A stretch of 64,000 bases of DNA from Halocaridina rubra (taxonomy: Eukaryota; Arthropoda; Malacostraca; Decapoda; Atyidae). The stretch is taken from the NCBI GenBank assembly GCA_037179515.1, contig JAXCGZ010007641.1, forward strand, positions 1 to 64,000, read 5' to 3'. Below the pieces are notes generated by a model. That model ran no database searches. It had not been told where the DNA came from and was given only the letters and a program-made list of their open reading frames with translations. Below are positions 32,251 through 45,510 of the stretch, piece after piece (position 1 is the stretch's first letter; each line of letters starts with the position of its first letter). The position numbers and the translations under genes were made by a program.

Positions 32251-32541
32251 CGGTTTTCCTGTCTCGCGCCGGGTCCTGGAATCGAACTACTGCGATAAGG
32301 GGGGGAACACTGTATATCTAAATTTAAGTTTTTTACTGTTTTATTATTCGTAGGCTGGGAAATAATTTTTTTTTATCAATTAGATAATGAAATATGTTTT
32401 TTCAATAAAAAACTGAAAATACTGAAATTTTTTTTTTAATTAAATATTTTTGCATATACCCACCCCCCAAAAAATATTTGCCAAAAAAAATCGCGGTATA
32501 GTGAAAAAGCGAGCCAAGAAACGCGATCCAGCGAAGGATCA

Positions 32542-34924
<2,383 letters not shown>

Positions 34925-35004
<80 letters not shown>
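34925..35004. repeat. (TA)n microsatellite
   Basis: About 80 bp of (TA)n directly after the CACTG end. Confidence 0.95.
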
Positions 35005-35005
<1 letters not shown>

Positions 35006-35450
35006 CATTTAAGTTTCCCATGTACAGTACGATATGTTTTCTTTGTAACGAATTGTATAGTTTTCTTTTTCTCTCAGGTGACTTTGTTTACCTTAAGATT
35101 TTGTGCAGCATGGTCGATATGTAAAGAAGATAGAATAATGTTTAGACCAAGGAATATTAATACTATAATCTTGAAATTTAGATAAACCCCAAATAGGGTG
35201 AGTAAATAAATATTTTATGAATAAGATATTGTGCTTGGATAGTGATAAGCATCAGCTGATGCATAAGTGGCAAAACGTTTTGATTGGAGGTTCGTTTTCC
35301 TGCATCATCCTCCCCATTTACTGCTTAATGCAATCGAATAGTATGAAGAGAATTGAAAAAAAGCATTAAGAAAAACAGCAAACAAACTTTCGATATAATA
35401 TCGTCAGGGAAATAGCGTGCGAGGGTGCATCAGCTGATATGGAAGCAAAT
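35005..35450 (+). repeat. Dispersed 240-bp repeat followed by a 177-bp unit
   Basis: 35005-35235 matches 32945-33205. 35240-35450 is one unit of the 177-bp family (AAACAGCAAACAAACTTTCG, ATCGTCAGGGAAATAGCG). Confidence 0.7.
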
Positions 35451-35930
35451 AAACAAACAAACAAACAAACTTTTATTTCCATCTTTGTACAATGGTTAGT
35501 CTTCTAAGAATGAAAGTGACTTATAAGTAGACATGTAATTGAACTAAAAGTAAGAGGGTAATACATACAGTTAAATTAAAAGTAGCTTTCCTAGAAGATA
35601 ATAATGCTCTTATAAAAATGTTGACAATAATGTTAATAATAAAGTAGTAATAATAACACTCGATACAGTATTGTTATTATTGGCATTATCACCATATTTG
35701 TTTTCCTTACAATGAGAATAATAAGTTCTTAACTTAAAGAACAGAGAAATCAATATCAGTTTACATATAGTGAGGTCAGTGTATAGGGAAATTGCTTTAA
35801 ATCATTAAGTTTAGTTTATATGTGAGCAGAAACTATTTTTCCAAAAGAAAACTATGTGGATTGCCTTTTAAAGCTGCGAAGGAGGATGCATTTTTAAGAT
35901 GGCTCAGGGCATCAGCTACACTGAATATTC
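35451..35930. other. (AAAC)n tract and unassigned sequence
   Basis: (AAAC)n at about 35447-35470 is followed by TTTTATTTCCATCTTTGTAC. This looks like the tail of a minus-strand retroposon, but the body is not recognised. AT-rich, with no gene. Confidence 0.4.
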
Positions 35931-36161
35931 TTGGATATTCATTACACATTTTTCCCTTCACATCTCCATCTCTGTTTCTCTTTACTTTATGTATTCTTCG
36001 TGCCCAGACCCGATAAAGGCTGTTTTATTTTATTACTTTTTGCCACGTCCTGGCGTCACAATTATTAAAAAAAAAAAATATTTTTTTTTCTTTGCTAGTC
36101 AAAAAAATCAGCGCTACACTGAATTTGCGGTAGGAAATCTCAATATAGCGATGGATTACTG
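35931..36161 (-). mobile_element. Partial Tigger-like/foldback element
   Basis: 35935-36065 matches part of the foldback arm (CATCTCTGTTTCTCTTTAC, CGATAAAGGCTGTTTTATTT). 36105-36161 is a worn reversed 5' terminus (ATAGCGATGGATTACTG). It abuts (TA)n. Confidence 0.6.
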
Positions 36162-36480
<319 letters not shown>

Positions 36481-36537
36481 TCCCTCTTTTTATGAAGAAA
36501 AAAAAAATAAGTTATCATCTTAAAAACGAAAAATAAA

Positions 36538-39500
36538 TTACTCTTTGTAAACAACAAAATCATTATATTTAGAGGGTAAAATATTCCTTGTACTCCTTGT
36601 GATTCTCTTTTGAGGAGTGAAAGACTCTTGAACTCTGAGATTCTCACTTGTTGGGTTCACATGTTTATCCTGTGGAATTTCAACCTGTTGCTGACTTTGT
36701 ACTACATTACTAGAATCTTCACTACTGTGATACGAAACATTTCTTTCATTTGACTTATTAAGGTCTACTCTATTTCTTCTCAATAAACCAGCATCAGTTG
36801 AAATTTCATAAGATCTCTCGTCTAAACGTTCCTTCACAATACCTTTTTCCCAAGCTTTCTTTCCCATTACAGTGGGTTTTATTCTCACAACATCATCTTC
36901 CTGTAAAGGATCAAGATCTTTGGCATGCACATTGTAATATTTAGCGGACCTGCTATTTCTATAATGTCTGTTAATCTTAATTTTATCTACATTGATCTCA
37001 GATGGTTTCAACAACTTTGAAGAAACTGGGAGAAGAGTACGTGTGCGTCTCCCTAGGCTTTTTTGAGCCGGACTGTATTCATCACTGTGAGACGGACAAT
37101 TACGGTAGTCTAATATTGCCAAATAAGGGTCATTATTGCTTTCTATGGCTTTTCTGAGTATGGACTTTGCAGTTTTTACAGCGGATTCTGCCTGTCCATT
37201 AGACTGAGGATGTTTAGGGCTTGACGTACAATGTTCTATATCCCACACTCTTATAAAATTCTGAAATATATCACTTGTAAATTGAGTTCCACAGTCACTA
37301 ACTAAGATGGAAGGAGTACCATACCTTGCAAAATGTGCTTTTAGCTTACGTATAACAGTAGATGCTTTTATATCTTCTAACCTATCAATTTCCCAGAAAT
37401 TACTGAAATAGTCTACTGTTACAAGATAAAACTGATTACTCAATTCAAAAATATCTGTGCCAACTTTCTCCCATGGCCTATCAGACACTTCATGTGGCAT
37501 AAGAGTTTCTTTCTGCTGAGATTTTTGAAATTTGCAACAAATTTCACATTGAGAAATATATTCTTTAATATCACCATTCATACCAGGCCAATATACACAC
37601 TCACGAGCCCTTCGTAGACAACTTTCTATGCCAATGTGACTAGAGTGAATAGCCTGTTTAATTTCTTTCCTCAAATTGGCAGGAATCACAACTCTATCAC
37701 CTTTAAATACAAGTCCATTCTGTATAGAAAGTTCATCTCTAATATGATAATAAGGCAAAACAGTTATAGGTACATTACATTTATACTCTGGCCACCCATT
37801 TGTTATCTCACTCTTTCTTATTTCAGCCTTTTCTCTGTTAAGACGGATACCATGCTTACGACATCGTTCCAGTAAATTTCTTAAATTTTCATCATGATCT
37901 AACTGTGCTTCTTCTAGAGAATTACCTATTCCATATACCAAAATGTCATCAGCAATGCATATTATTCCTAGCAAACCATCTAAAGAGTTCTGCAGTCGTT
38001 TCTGAAAAACTTCACTACTGATTGCTAGGCCAAAGGGCAGTCTAAGCCAACGATATCTTCCAAAAGGGGTTTGAAAGGTAGTTAAATGACTTGACTCTTC
38101 ATCCAAAACACAGTGCCAATATCCATTTCTTAAATCTAGTTTAGAGAACACTTTAGCTTGTGCTAATTCAGGTAAAACATCATCGATAATTGGCAAAGGA
38201 TGCATTTCTCTAATTATGGCTTTATTTAATTGCTGAGGATCTATGCAAATTCTTATGTCTTCACTATTTTTCTTAGAAGCTACTACCATGCGACTCACCC
38301 ATTCAGTTGGTTCGTCTACTTTACAAATGACATTTTGTTTCTCTAACTCAGATAATTTGGATTTTACCTTCCTTTTAAGTTGAATTGGCACTCTACATGA
38401 AGATATAGCAAATGGCTTGACTTCTTTGTCTAAAGTCATATGTACCACCCCAGGTAACTTACCAATTTCATTACAAAACACATCTGAATATTCCTGAAAA
38501 ACATCAGTATTACAAGATTCACTGTGTACAGAACATATGTTATCATAATTGATGGTAAGGAAACCCATCTGTTCTGATGCACGTTTTCCTAACAAAGGCA
38601 TATAATTCTCAGCCACTATAATAAACTCAACATTATATCTCTTTGAATTTATCTCATTTTTCACTTTAATTCTACATTTTCCAACTGGTTTGGCTGCAGA
38701 ATTATTCCACATTTCTAGTTGTAACCCTTCACTAGATTCAATTTTTACATTATTGGGAACCATATTTCGAGGTAACACATTTACACCTGCTCCGCTATCG
38801 ATTTGAAATTTGACACTATTTTCACCAACTTTCAGATCGGTATATAGATATTTGGATTTCTTTGACACTTTATTCACTTTCATCACTTGCTGTGTACAGG
38901 GATTATCATTTTTGTTCACCGTCGTTTCTTCTGGCTCTCCACGTCTCGTCTGCAACTTGACACCTAGGATATATTCGGCTGGAGTATCTGAACTGGAATC
39001 GTCACCGTCCACTGCATTCACACCCATCTTCTTAGATGCTTGTGCATGTCCATTTTTCTCCAAACATTGAGACTCGAAGTGATTCAGCCTGTTGCAGTAG
39101 TTGCATCTCTCTCCATAGGCTGGACATTTCTTCTTACTCCACACGTGTCTTGTTCCGCAGAACTTACATTTTCGTAGAGCCGTATCCTTCGTTGACAAAC
39201 TTTGGTTTGACTTAGGCTTATACTGGTTCTTGTTCACAAAACTTGGGTCCTCACTCTTTCGGTCTGCTGAATGTCTACTAGGCCTACTCTGCTTAAAGTT
39301 CTTTGTCGATTTAACTTTATTTATGACCGACTTTGCTGTATTTTCACTTTTTATCATTTGCATTTGTTTCTGCGATGCTTGATGTGCCTCACAAATTTTG
39401 AGCGTATCTATCAGTGAAATACATTCTTCTCTCAGAAATTTCTCTCTGAGTTTATCTTCTTTACAGCCAAAAACAATTTGATCACGAATTGCCTCATCTT

Positions 39501-39918
39501 TTTCTGCTGCAAAATCACAATCCTTAACCATAGTTTTTATTCTAGTAATAAATTCATCCAGGTTCTCATCAGCTTTCTGAGTACAGCATCTAAACCTATA
39601 TCTTGATGCTATTATTAGCTTCCTAGGGGCAAAATGCTCATCTAGCTTCTGTAATACCACGTTTAAGTCCTTGCTAGGGTCATCACGAGTTCCACTCTCC
39701 CCTACAATAACGGGACCAAACTCTATAGCATTATACACTCGAAGCAATTCGTCACCCCCATGGGTCAAAAGTAATGCTACCTTCACTTCACTTGGTTTAT
39801 CATTTAAACCTGCTGCAAGTATATACAGCTCGAATTTTTGACGAAAAAGTCGCCAATCTTGCTCACTTTCGCTCTTTAATGCGAATTTATCAGGAGGGGC
39901 TAGATTAGCCGTCGCCAT
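36538..39918 (-). CDS. Gypsy Gag-Pol polyprotein lacking RT end and RNase H
   Basis: 1126 codons. Gag (1-240) is followed by two zinc knuckles (CKFCGTRHVWSKKKC and CNYCNRLNHFESQC, about 250-285), an aspartic protease (FQIDSGAGVNVLP, about 369), and RT with FSKLDLRNGYWHCVL (about 590) and the catalytic IADDILVYG (about 654). After REKAEIRKSEIT (about 704) the protein jumps to NGWPEYKCNVP, which in the family lies downstream of RNase H. RT thumb/connection and RNase H are therefore absent, with the frame intact. Integrase follows complete: HSSH...CEIC zinc motif (about 755-794) and D-D-E in VGTDIFEL, LVSDCGTQF and NGQAESAV. It should encode particles, protease and integrase but not complete reverse transcription alone. 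The start ATG at 39918 fits a Gag beginning. Confidence 0.93.
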   Translation of the reverse strand: MATANLAPPDKFALKSESEQDWRLFRQKFELYILAAGLNDKPSEVKVALLLTHGGDELLRVYNAIEFGPVIVGESGTRDDPSKDLNVVLQKLDEHFAPRKLIIASRYRFRCCTQKADENLDEFITRIKTMVKDCDFAAEKDEAIRDQIVFGCKEDKLREKFLREECISLIDTLKICEAHQASQKQMQMIKSENTAKSVINKVKSTKNFKQSRPSRHSADRKSEDPSFVNKNQYKPKSNQSLSTKDTALRKCKFCGTRHVWSKKKCPAYGERCNYCNRLNHFESQCLEKNGHAQASKKMGVNAVDGDDSSSDTPAEYILGVKLQTRRGEPEETTVNKNDNPCTQQVMKVNKVSKKSKYLYTDLKVGENSVKFQIDSGAGVNVLPRNMVPNNVKIESSEGLQLEMWNNSAAKPVGKCRIKVKNEINSKRYNVEFIIVAENYMPLLGKRASEQMGFLTINYDNICSVHSESCNTDVFQEYSDVFCNEIGKLPGVVHMTLDKEVKPFAISSCRVPIQLKRKVKSKLSELEKQNVICKVDEPTEWVSRMVVASKKNSEDIRICIDPQQLNKAIIREMHPLPIIDDVLPELAQAKVFSKLDLRNGYWHCVLDEESSHLTTFQTPFGRYRWLRLPFGLAISSEVFQKRLQNSLDGLLGIICIADDILVYGIGNSLEEAQLDHDENLRNLLERCRKHGIRLNREKAEIRKSEITNGWPEYKCNVPITVLPYYHIRDELSIQNGLVFKGDRVVIPANLRKEIKQAIHSSHIGIESCLRRARECVYWPGMNGDIKEYISQCEICCKFQKSQQKETLMPHEVSDRPWEKVGTDIFELSNQFYLVTVDYFSNFWEIDRLEDIKASTVIRKLKAHFARYGTPSILVSDCGTQFTSDIFQNFIRVWDIEHCTSSPKHPQSNGQAESAVKTAKSILRKAIESNNDPYLAILDYRNCPSHSDEYSPAQKSLGRRTRTLLPVSSKLLKPSEINVDKIKINRHYRNSRSAKYYNVHAKDLDPLQEDDVVRIKPTVMGKKAWEKGIVKERLDERSYEISTDAGLLRRNRVDLNKSNERNVSYHSSEDSSNVVQSQQQVEIPQDKHVNPTSENLRVQESFTPQKRITRSTRNILPSKYNDFVVYKE

Positions 39919-40018
39919 GTCGGTTGGTAGTCTTATTTACTTAATCAAACAGAAATATCCTGGATAATACGTAATGCCTTATATTCAAAATGAACAGCAA
40001 ACCATACTTAGTCTATTG

Positions 40019-40032
40019 AGCGCTGCCACCAT
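40019..40032 (-). other. Gypsy primer-binding site
   Basis: The minus strand reads TGGTGGCAGCGCTC immediately after the 5' LTR. The first 11-12 bases complement the 3' end of a eukaryotic tRNA-Leu (…CGCTGCCACCA). Confidence 0.6.
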
Positions 40033-40197
40033 GTTTGATGCTCCTTAAATTTGGAGATATTTATAGATAAATGAGGCACAATAAAATAGGAGACAGAAAC
40101 GGCATTATGAATGTTCTTGTCTGCCCCCTAGTGGGCATCTTTATTACTTTCAATGTAAACAAAACATGGATTCGTTCATTAACAAAATAACAATTAT
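40033..40197 (-). repeat. Gypsy 5' LTR, truncated
   Basis: Matches 36299-36463. The outer 17 bp (ending in TGTAACA on +) are missing because the BEL LTR starts at 40198. Confidence 0.85.
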
Positions 40198-41057
40198 TGT
40201 GGAGGATTTCCTGTGTGTTATTTACCCTTCGATCTTATAACCCCCTAAATTCGGAAATCCTGACACGGCTTCAGTAGAGGCCTACCACGATCTCAAAATT
40301 AAATCCTCTACCAATAAAATATAATTAATATTACATGCATAAACATACATGCAAATATTTTATATGGGGGTTTATGAACTGCTGATATGTGAATATTTAA
40401 ATAAACTCTCCTCACCTTAATTTAAAACTTCCTCATACAGAATAATACATTTTCTAACATACATTCTACCTACGAGTGTTCAATTAAATGAGCTCATTCT
40501 GTCCCTCACACGTAGTTATAAATATTGTTAGAAATATAATAACTCTGTACTTATCTGTCCGGATAACCCTGATGTCGTCAGCAATCACGGGACTCCGAAT
40601 CAAAAACGTATCTTCTACTTGAACGTCTCGTAACGCCCCACGAGAACAACAAACATGAGTGCCCCGTAGCATCTCACGACGGCAACTAACTTTATAAGAA
40701 AGTCCCACAAACTCCTCTAGTTTGTCGGGGTCCTGGGTACTAAGACTAAGTTGACTTATGACTTGCTTACAACAGTTCTTTGTTCAACGAGGCGTTATCA
40801 AGGAGGTGAAGGGTTAATGGCTAAAATCCATTAGTGACCTACATTCCTTTCTCCACGTCTTCTACGGCCAGCCTCCCTAACAAACTACACATTATACATA
40901 CGAATATACGTGTATACATGATAGAACTTAATAAGTATACATGCTAAGTCTAAAAGTATACATTCATGCACTTACGTTACAATAAACGAAACTATATGCA
41001 AACTAACACTTACATAATGTACGTAGAAATAAACTGTCTTGAAATATATTCAAGACA
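40198..41057 (-). repeat. BEL 3' LTR, 860 bp
   Basis: In element direction it starts TGTCTTGAATATATTTC and ends GAAATCCTCCACA, with TG/CA ends. The upstream tract GGAGGGGCCCAGGA is a plausible polypurine tract. Small frames inside (such as 40484-40708) are LTR sequence. Confidence 0.8.
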
Positions 41058-41105
41058 TCCTGGGCCCCTCCAAAAAGGAAAAAATGGAGGGTCTCCCCAT
41101 CAGTA

Positions 41106-43970
41106 CTACAATTTATCATCAATGATTAAGCGTGCCCACAATTCTTTAACCCTTTGGGCAGCTTGACGTTCATATCTTTCATAATTTGATGATTCCTCTT
41201 CGTATACTTCTGACAACAGATATTCCCATGAGAGCTTTTCAGACCAAGCTCTCTGAATAAGAAATTTTCCTCTTCTTAGTAAGGGTGATATTAGACCTAA
41301 GGGGTCCAAAAGTATACCCACCAGTGACAGAAGTTTAAGTTTGGTCAACACATCTTCTCTAGCCTTCAGACTTTTCAAAGACAACTTGTCTGTATTAACA
41401 TTCCAGATTAAACTAAAGATTGATACTTTAGGAGATCTAGAATTTTCAGAAAGGCGCTGATCCAGTACCCTTTGAAGTCTTGCATTGTTGGAATTTAGTG
41501 CTTGCAGTGATATTTTGGTCTTTTCCCACTCTACATCTGCAGTATTGCATATATCAAACTGTTTCTCTTCACTGGTACAAGCATCCAACAAATTACCCAC
41601 ATGAACATTCTCCAATATTTCCTCCAACTGTTCTATTAGAGACTTCATTTGTCCAAAGGCACTCTGAAAATTGTGTAGGAGAGGAGTGTGGATAGGCTTC
41701 AAGGGAACGTACTCTGTAAAACTTCTAAGTGTAGTTTTATCTTCGTAATGCACTTCTTGCTTTACTCCAATACTCTCTGGCTCCCACAACTTATTAACAG
41801 GCTCTATGGCCTTCTCAATCAACAGCTTATTAACAGGCTCTATGGCCTCTTCAATCAACAACTTATTAACAGGCTCTATGGCCTCTTCACTCAACAACTT
41901 ATTAACAGGCTCTATGGCCTCTTCACTCAACAACTTATTAACTGGCCTTTTGGCCTCATCAATCAACTCTTGAGTAGCTGTAGGAAAAACCTGTGTTCCT
42001 ACTCGCATAACAATATGCCTCTGCACATTACTGGGTTCATGTTGAGTATCACAAGGAATATGGCCATACAACATGACACCACCCGGTGTTTCCATCAAAG
42101 TATAGACATCCCACTTGTCAATACCACTAACAAACTGACTAAAATGTAAGGCACCAATAACAATGCCAATGTTATCAAGTACATCACTATCAATATCTTC
42201 ATCGGCCAACTTGTGACCATTAGACTTTAACACATTTGCAGCCTTTGCTAGTCCTGGAGTGTGGATGCTAATTACCATGTCATCAACTACGAGTAATTTA
42301 ACTCTGGCTCTTCTTTTCCCCAATTTGATAACTACATTTACAACAGGAAAACTTCCTTTCTTCGTCTCAGAACGAAATGCATCAATACCAAGAGACATTT
42401 CATCTACTGGGCTTAATTTAAGCCTTTCAGCTAATTCCCTAGTTATAAAGGAACACTGGGAACCTGTATCAAAGAATAACCTAGTATTTACCCAAAGATT
42501 TCCCTTTGAGCTGCTTATTTTTCCACTTGCAGTAGGCAGAGCACATGAAGGTAAACTCGGCTTCACCATTTGCCTTTGTACTGCCTTCATAGTCATCACA
42601 CCAACATGTTTCTTGTCCTTTTCTGAGTCAGAATGTTCTTGCTCATTGCTTGACTCATCTAAATTTGAACCATTTCCTGACTGTTCATTCAGAAATGTAG
42701 GTTCTTCAAACCTTCTACGAAATTTTGACTCTTGTTCATAACACAAGGCTGCATGATGACCATTTTTCTTACACTTCTTACAGTTTAACTGAGTGTAACA
42801 TTCATTTGCATAATGCCCTGACTGAGTACATCTCAGACATTTGTTATTGTTTCTCAATTTGTCTTTGCGTTCATTTATGCTTACTACTTTATTACAGTGC
42901 TCAGACTTATGACTTTGCCAACCACAAAACGCACATTCTGATTTACTATTTACTACCTTAGCAGTAGCACCATAACTACCCACATTCTTTTTATAGGACT
43001 GGGTATCATCTCTCTGGAAGGTTTGGGTCTCTCCCTTTGTGTTACCTTTTGTATTGTTGCCCTCTATATAATATACATATTTTCCCAGTTCCTTCAAGAG
43101 GGTTTCATATGTAGGATATTTTGTGTCTATTTTCATGCTAATCCAGTTCTCAACATCTTCTGGCAATTTCATCATCACGAGTTCTGAAAACACCCAATCA
43201 GTGTTCTTCATGTCTCTATAATTTTTCAGACTTCGAGTAATGGCTTCTACTTCCTGCTTGAACTTAAAAAGTGATGAATAATTAGAACAGGGAGTTGGTA
43301 TTTTTACCAATTTCCTCATTAAATTTCGTACAATCCTGTCCTTGCTGGCATAAACAGCTTGCAGCTGTTGAATGCATTCATCATAACTCTCACTAGCAAC
43401 AGGATATCCCTTTATGGTGTCTTTTGCATCTCCTTTAAGGGCATTTCTCAAGATGGTAAACTTTGTCATAGTTGCCATAGAAGTACTATGTACTAAACTA
43501 TCAAACGTATCCCAAAACTCGTTCCATTCATCATAGTTTCCAGAGAACTGTGGTATTTTTACTTCAGGAAATTTAGGTGTGGGTTGCCCACTGGGGAGGC
43601 TTGAACTCTCGGAACTAGGAGCTCGAGTACTCTTCATAGTTCCTAACTTACGAATCCGTTCTAGGACAGCTAAGCTAATATCATTTACTGTTTCAGCTAG
43701 ATTGTCATGTTCTGTATCCTCCTCTTCTGAATCCCTTTTAAGGGGCTTATACTCGACATATTCTTCATATTTCCTATCATATCTTCCAAATCTTTCTGTT
43801 AGCGTATGATGACATCTTTCTAAATAATTAACAACAAGTGTCTCATCATCTTTGGCAAGTTCTGTTTGACACTGAACACAATCACGTTGAACCAATTCCC
43901 GAAGGCGTTTTAATGCCTCAGGTTTAACCGACATATTGAGAAAGCAAATAGAACATAAAACAACAAACAA
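41106..43970 (-). CDS. BEL/Pao Gag-Pol with RT core deleted
   Basis: 954 codons. The Gag region has the DUF1759-like stretch FPEVKIPQFSGNYDEWNEFW (about 134) and MKLPEDVENWI. Zinc knuckles are CAFCGWQSHKSEHC, CLRCTQSGHYANEC and CKKCKKNGHHAALC (about 346-412). The Pao-type aspartic protease is LFFDTGSQCSFITREL (about 498). Residues 676-727 are a five-fold 12-residue repeat (PVNKLLSEEAIE). RT begins at KLWEPESIGV, but the palm is missing: YVPLKPIHTPLLHNF passes directly to a block where the usual YVDD-type motif reads HVGN (about 789). The Pao region (LLDPLGLISPLL, about 886) follows and the ORF stops shortly before the LTR. RNase H and integrase are absent, so mobility would need helpers. Confidence 0.9.
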   Translation of the reverse strand: MFVVLCSICFLNMSVKPEALKRLRELVQRDCVQCQTELAKDDETLVVNYLERCHHTLTERFGRYDRKYEEYVEYKPLKRDSEEEDTEHDNLAETVNDISLAVLERIRKLGTMKSTRAPSSESSSLPSGQPTPKFPEVKIPQFSGNYDEWNEFWDTFDSLVHSTSMATMTKFTILRNALKGDAKDTIKGYPVASESYDECIQQLQAVYASKDRIVRNLMRKLVKIPTPCSNYSSLFKFKQEVEAITRSLKNYRDMKNTDWVFSELVMMKLPEDVENWISMKIDTKYPTYETLLKELGKYVYYIEGNNTKGNTKGETQTFQRDDTQSYKKNVGSYGATAKVVNSKSECAFCGWQSHKSEHCNKVVSINERKDKLRNNNKCLRCTQSGHYANECYTQLNCKKCKKNGHHAALCYEQESKFRRRFEEPTFLNEQSGNGSNLDESSNEQEHSDSEKDKKHVGVMTMKAVQRQMVKPSLPSCALPTASGKISSSKGNLWVNTRLFFDTGSQCSFITRELAERLKLSPVDEMSLGIDAFRSETKKGSFPVVNVVIKLGKRRARVKLLVVDDMVISIHTPGLAKAANVLKSNGHKLADEDIDSDVLDNIGIVIGALHFSQFVSGIDKWDVYTLMETPGGVMLYGHIPCDTQHEPSNVQRHIVMRVGTQVFPTATQELIDEAKRPVNKLLSEEAIEPVNKLLSEEAIEPVNKLLIEEAIEPVNKLLIEKAIEPVNKLWEPESIGVKQEVHYEDKTTLRSFTEYVPLKPIHTPLLHNFQSAFGQMKSLIEQLEEILENVHVGNLLDACTSEEKQFDICNTADVEWEKTKISLQALNSNNARLQRVLDQRLSENSRSPKVSIFSLIWNVNTDKLSLKSLKAREDVLTKLKLLSLVGILLDPLGLISPLLRRGKFLIQRAWSEKLSWEYLLSEVYEEESSNYERYERQAAQRVKELWARLIIDDKL
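41785..41960 (-). repeat. 36-bp in-frame minisatellite in the BEL ORF
   Basis: About five units of AACTTATTAACAGGCTCTAT-GGCC-type sequence (+ strand), translated on minus as PVNKLLSEEAIE with small changes. The last unit merges into KLWEPESIG, the normal RT-proximal motif. Confidence 0.9.
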
Positions 43971-44660
43971 ATAGTTGATGCAATTTTATCATCAAAGAAT
44001 CCACGATCTTCTTTATGCATCCACAATGCAACTAACAATCACTCTGTAAAGAGTATCAAAGGACAATCTTCCAAATCTCAAGATAATAACATACAGTTAT
44101 TTAATTCCGTCAATTATGACGCCAATCCTCAAAGTGTAAAACACACTTTTCATCAATTAAACGACACTGTTAAGTCAGCAACAGTAAATGGAAAGTGTAA
44201 TGCAAACCACACTGTTCCTCAAACGACACTGTGCACCTAGCAGTAGGTGGGTCACTACCTTCTGTTTATTTACGTAAACAAAGGAATCAATACGACATTC
44301 TAGACATCGTTAAATGGGAAATATGTAAACACACAAATCCCTAAAAACCACTGTTCACCCAGCCGAAATTGGGTACTAATATCCAAATTACTTAATGGAC
44401 GCTCAACTACGAAAGTATATTTCGTTTCCACAGATAGAGAAACGCTTTATCCACGTGGGAAAGGGATTCTCTTATTTATTTCAACAACCACTTAAATTTC
44501 AAAGGTATATTTGCAATATTCATGCAAATACATGCAATGCTCCTCCCTGTTTTCGCTGAAATGTGGACGATTTTAACCGTAGAGTTTTACACTAACTTCT
44601 TACAAGGTGGGAGCTTATCTAAAATGTACACTATTTTCACCATTACCACACCAATTCTCA

Positions 44661-44677
44661 TCCGGTTCGAAGGACCA
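44661..44677 (-). other. BEL primer-binding site
   Basis: The minus strand reads TGGTCCTTCGAACCGGA a few bases after the LTR. It complements the 3' end of eukaryotic tRNA-Tyr (…GGCTCGAAGGACCA) with one mismatch. Confidence 0.7.
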
Positions 44678-44682
44678 AAAGC

Positions 44683-45470
44683 TGTGGAGGATTTCCTGTG
44701 TGTTATTTACCCTTCGATCTTATAACCCCCTAAATTCGGAAATCCTGACACGGCTTCAGTAGAGGCCTACCACGATCTCAAAATTAAATCCTCTACCAAT
44801 AAAATATAATTAATATTACATGCATAAACATACATGCAAATATTTTATATGGGGGTTTATGAACTGCTGATATGTGAATATTTAAATAAACTCTCCTCAC
44901 CTTAAATTAAAACTTCCTCATACAGAATAATACATTTTCTAACATACATTCTACCTACGAGTGTTCAATTAAATGAGCTCATTCTGTCCCTCACACGTAG
45001 TTATAAATATTGTTAGAAATATAATAACTCTGTACTTATCTGTCCGGATAACCCTGATGTCGTCAGCAATCACGGGACTCCGAATCAAAAACGTATCTTC
45101 TACTTGAATGTCTCGTAACGCCCCACGAGAACAACAAACATGAGTGCCCCGTAGCATCTCACGACGGCAACTAACTATTAGTAAGAAAGTCCCACAAACT
45201 CCTCTAGTTTGTCGGGGTCCTTGGTACTAGGACTAAGTTGACTTATGACTTGCTTACAACAGTTCTTTGTTCAACGAGGCGATGCAATAAGCGTTATCAA
45301 GGAGGTGAAGGGTTAATGGCTAAAATCCATTAGTGACCTACATTCCTTTCTCCACGTCTTCTACGGCCAGCCTCCCTAATAAACTACACATTATACATAC
45401 GAATATACGTGTATACATGATAGAACTTAATAAGTATACATGCTAAGTCTAAAAGTATACATTCATGCAC

Positions 45471-45473
<3 letters not shown>
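44683..45473 (-). repeat. BEL 5' LTR, truncated at its outer end
   Basis: Matches 40198-40973. About 85 bp of the outer end, present in the other LTR (41057 side), are missing and replaced by (TA)n. Confidence 0.85.

Positions 45474-45506
<33 letters not shown>
45474..45506. repeat. Short (TA)n tract
   Basis: About 30 bp of (TA)n joining the broken BEL LTR to a truncated Tigger-like leader. Confidence 0.9.

Positions 45507-45510
<4 letters not shown>

Larger units (their letters stand above)
29998..32312 (+). mobile_element. Tigger-like element with two internal arrays and a transposase start
   Basis: It begins CAGTGTTCCCCCGCTG at 29998 and ends GGGGGGAACACTG at 32312, with TA on both sides. 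In order: 5' terminus, 5' array (about 30130-30860), leader, transposase N-terminus (31073-31364), 161-bp 3' array (31365-32250), 3' terminus. It is the most complete member of the family in the window, yet it lacks the catalytic domain. Confidence 0.82.
40198..45473 (-). mobile_element. BEL/Pao LTR retrotransposon, deletion derivative
   Basis: Minus strand. LTRs at 40198-41057 (3') and 44683-45473 (5', outer end missing). The primer-binding site is at 44661-44677. One long ORF at 41106-43970. The element abuts the Gypsy 5' LTR on the left and a (TA)n tract on the right. The LTRs are nearly identical, with a few substitutions and a 12-bp indel near 45280. Confidence 0.9.

Noticed and set aside
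40484..40708. LTR frame with MLRGTHVCCSRGAL, repeated at 44969-45157
   Set aside because: Lies wholly inside the BEL LTRs. Copies differ by indels and no domain is seen.
41785..41960. Short regular direct repeats resembling a CRISPR array
   Set aside because: Repeats are contiguous 36-bp units without unique spacers and lie in frame within Gag-Pol.
41688..42149. 153-codon + frame with repeated NRLYGLFNQQLI
   Set aside because: Antisense of the 36-bp minisatellite in the BEL ORF.
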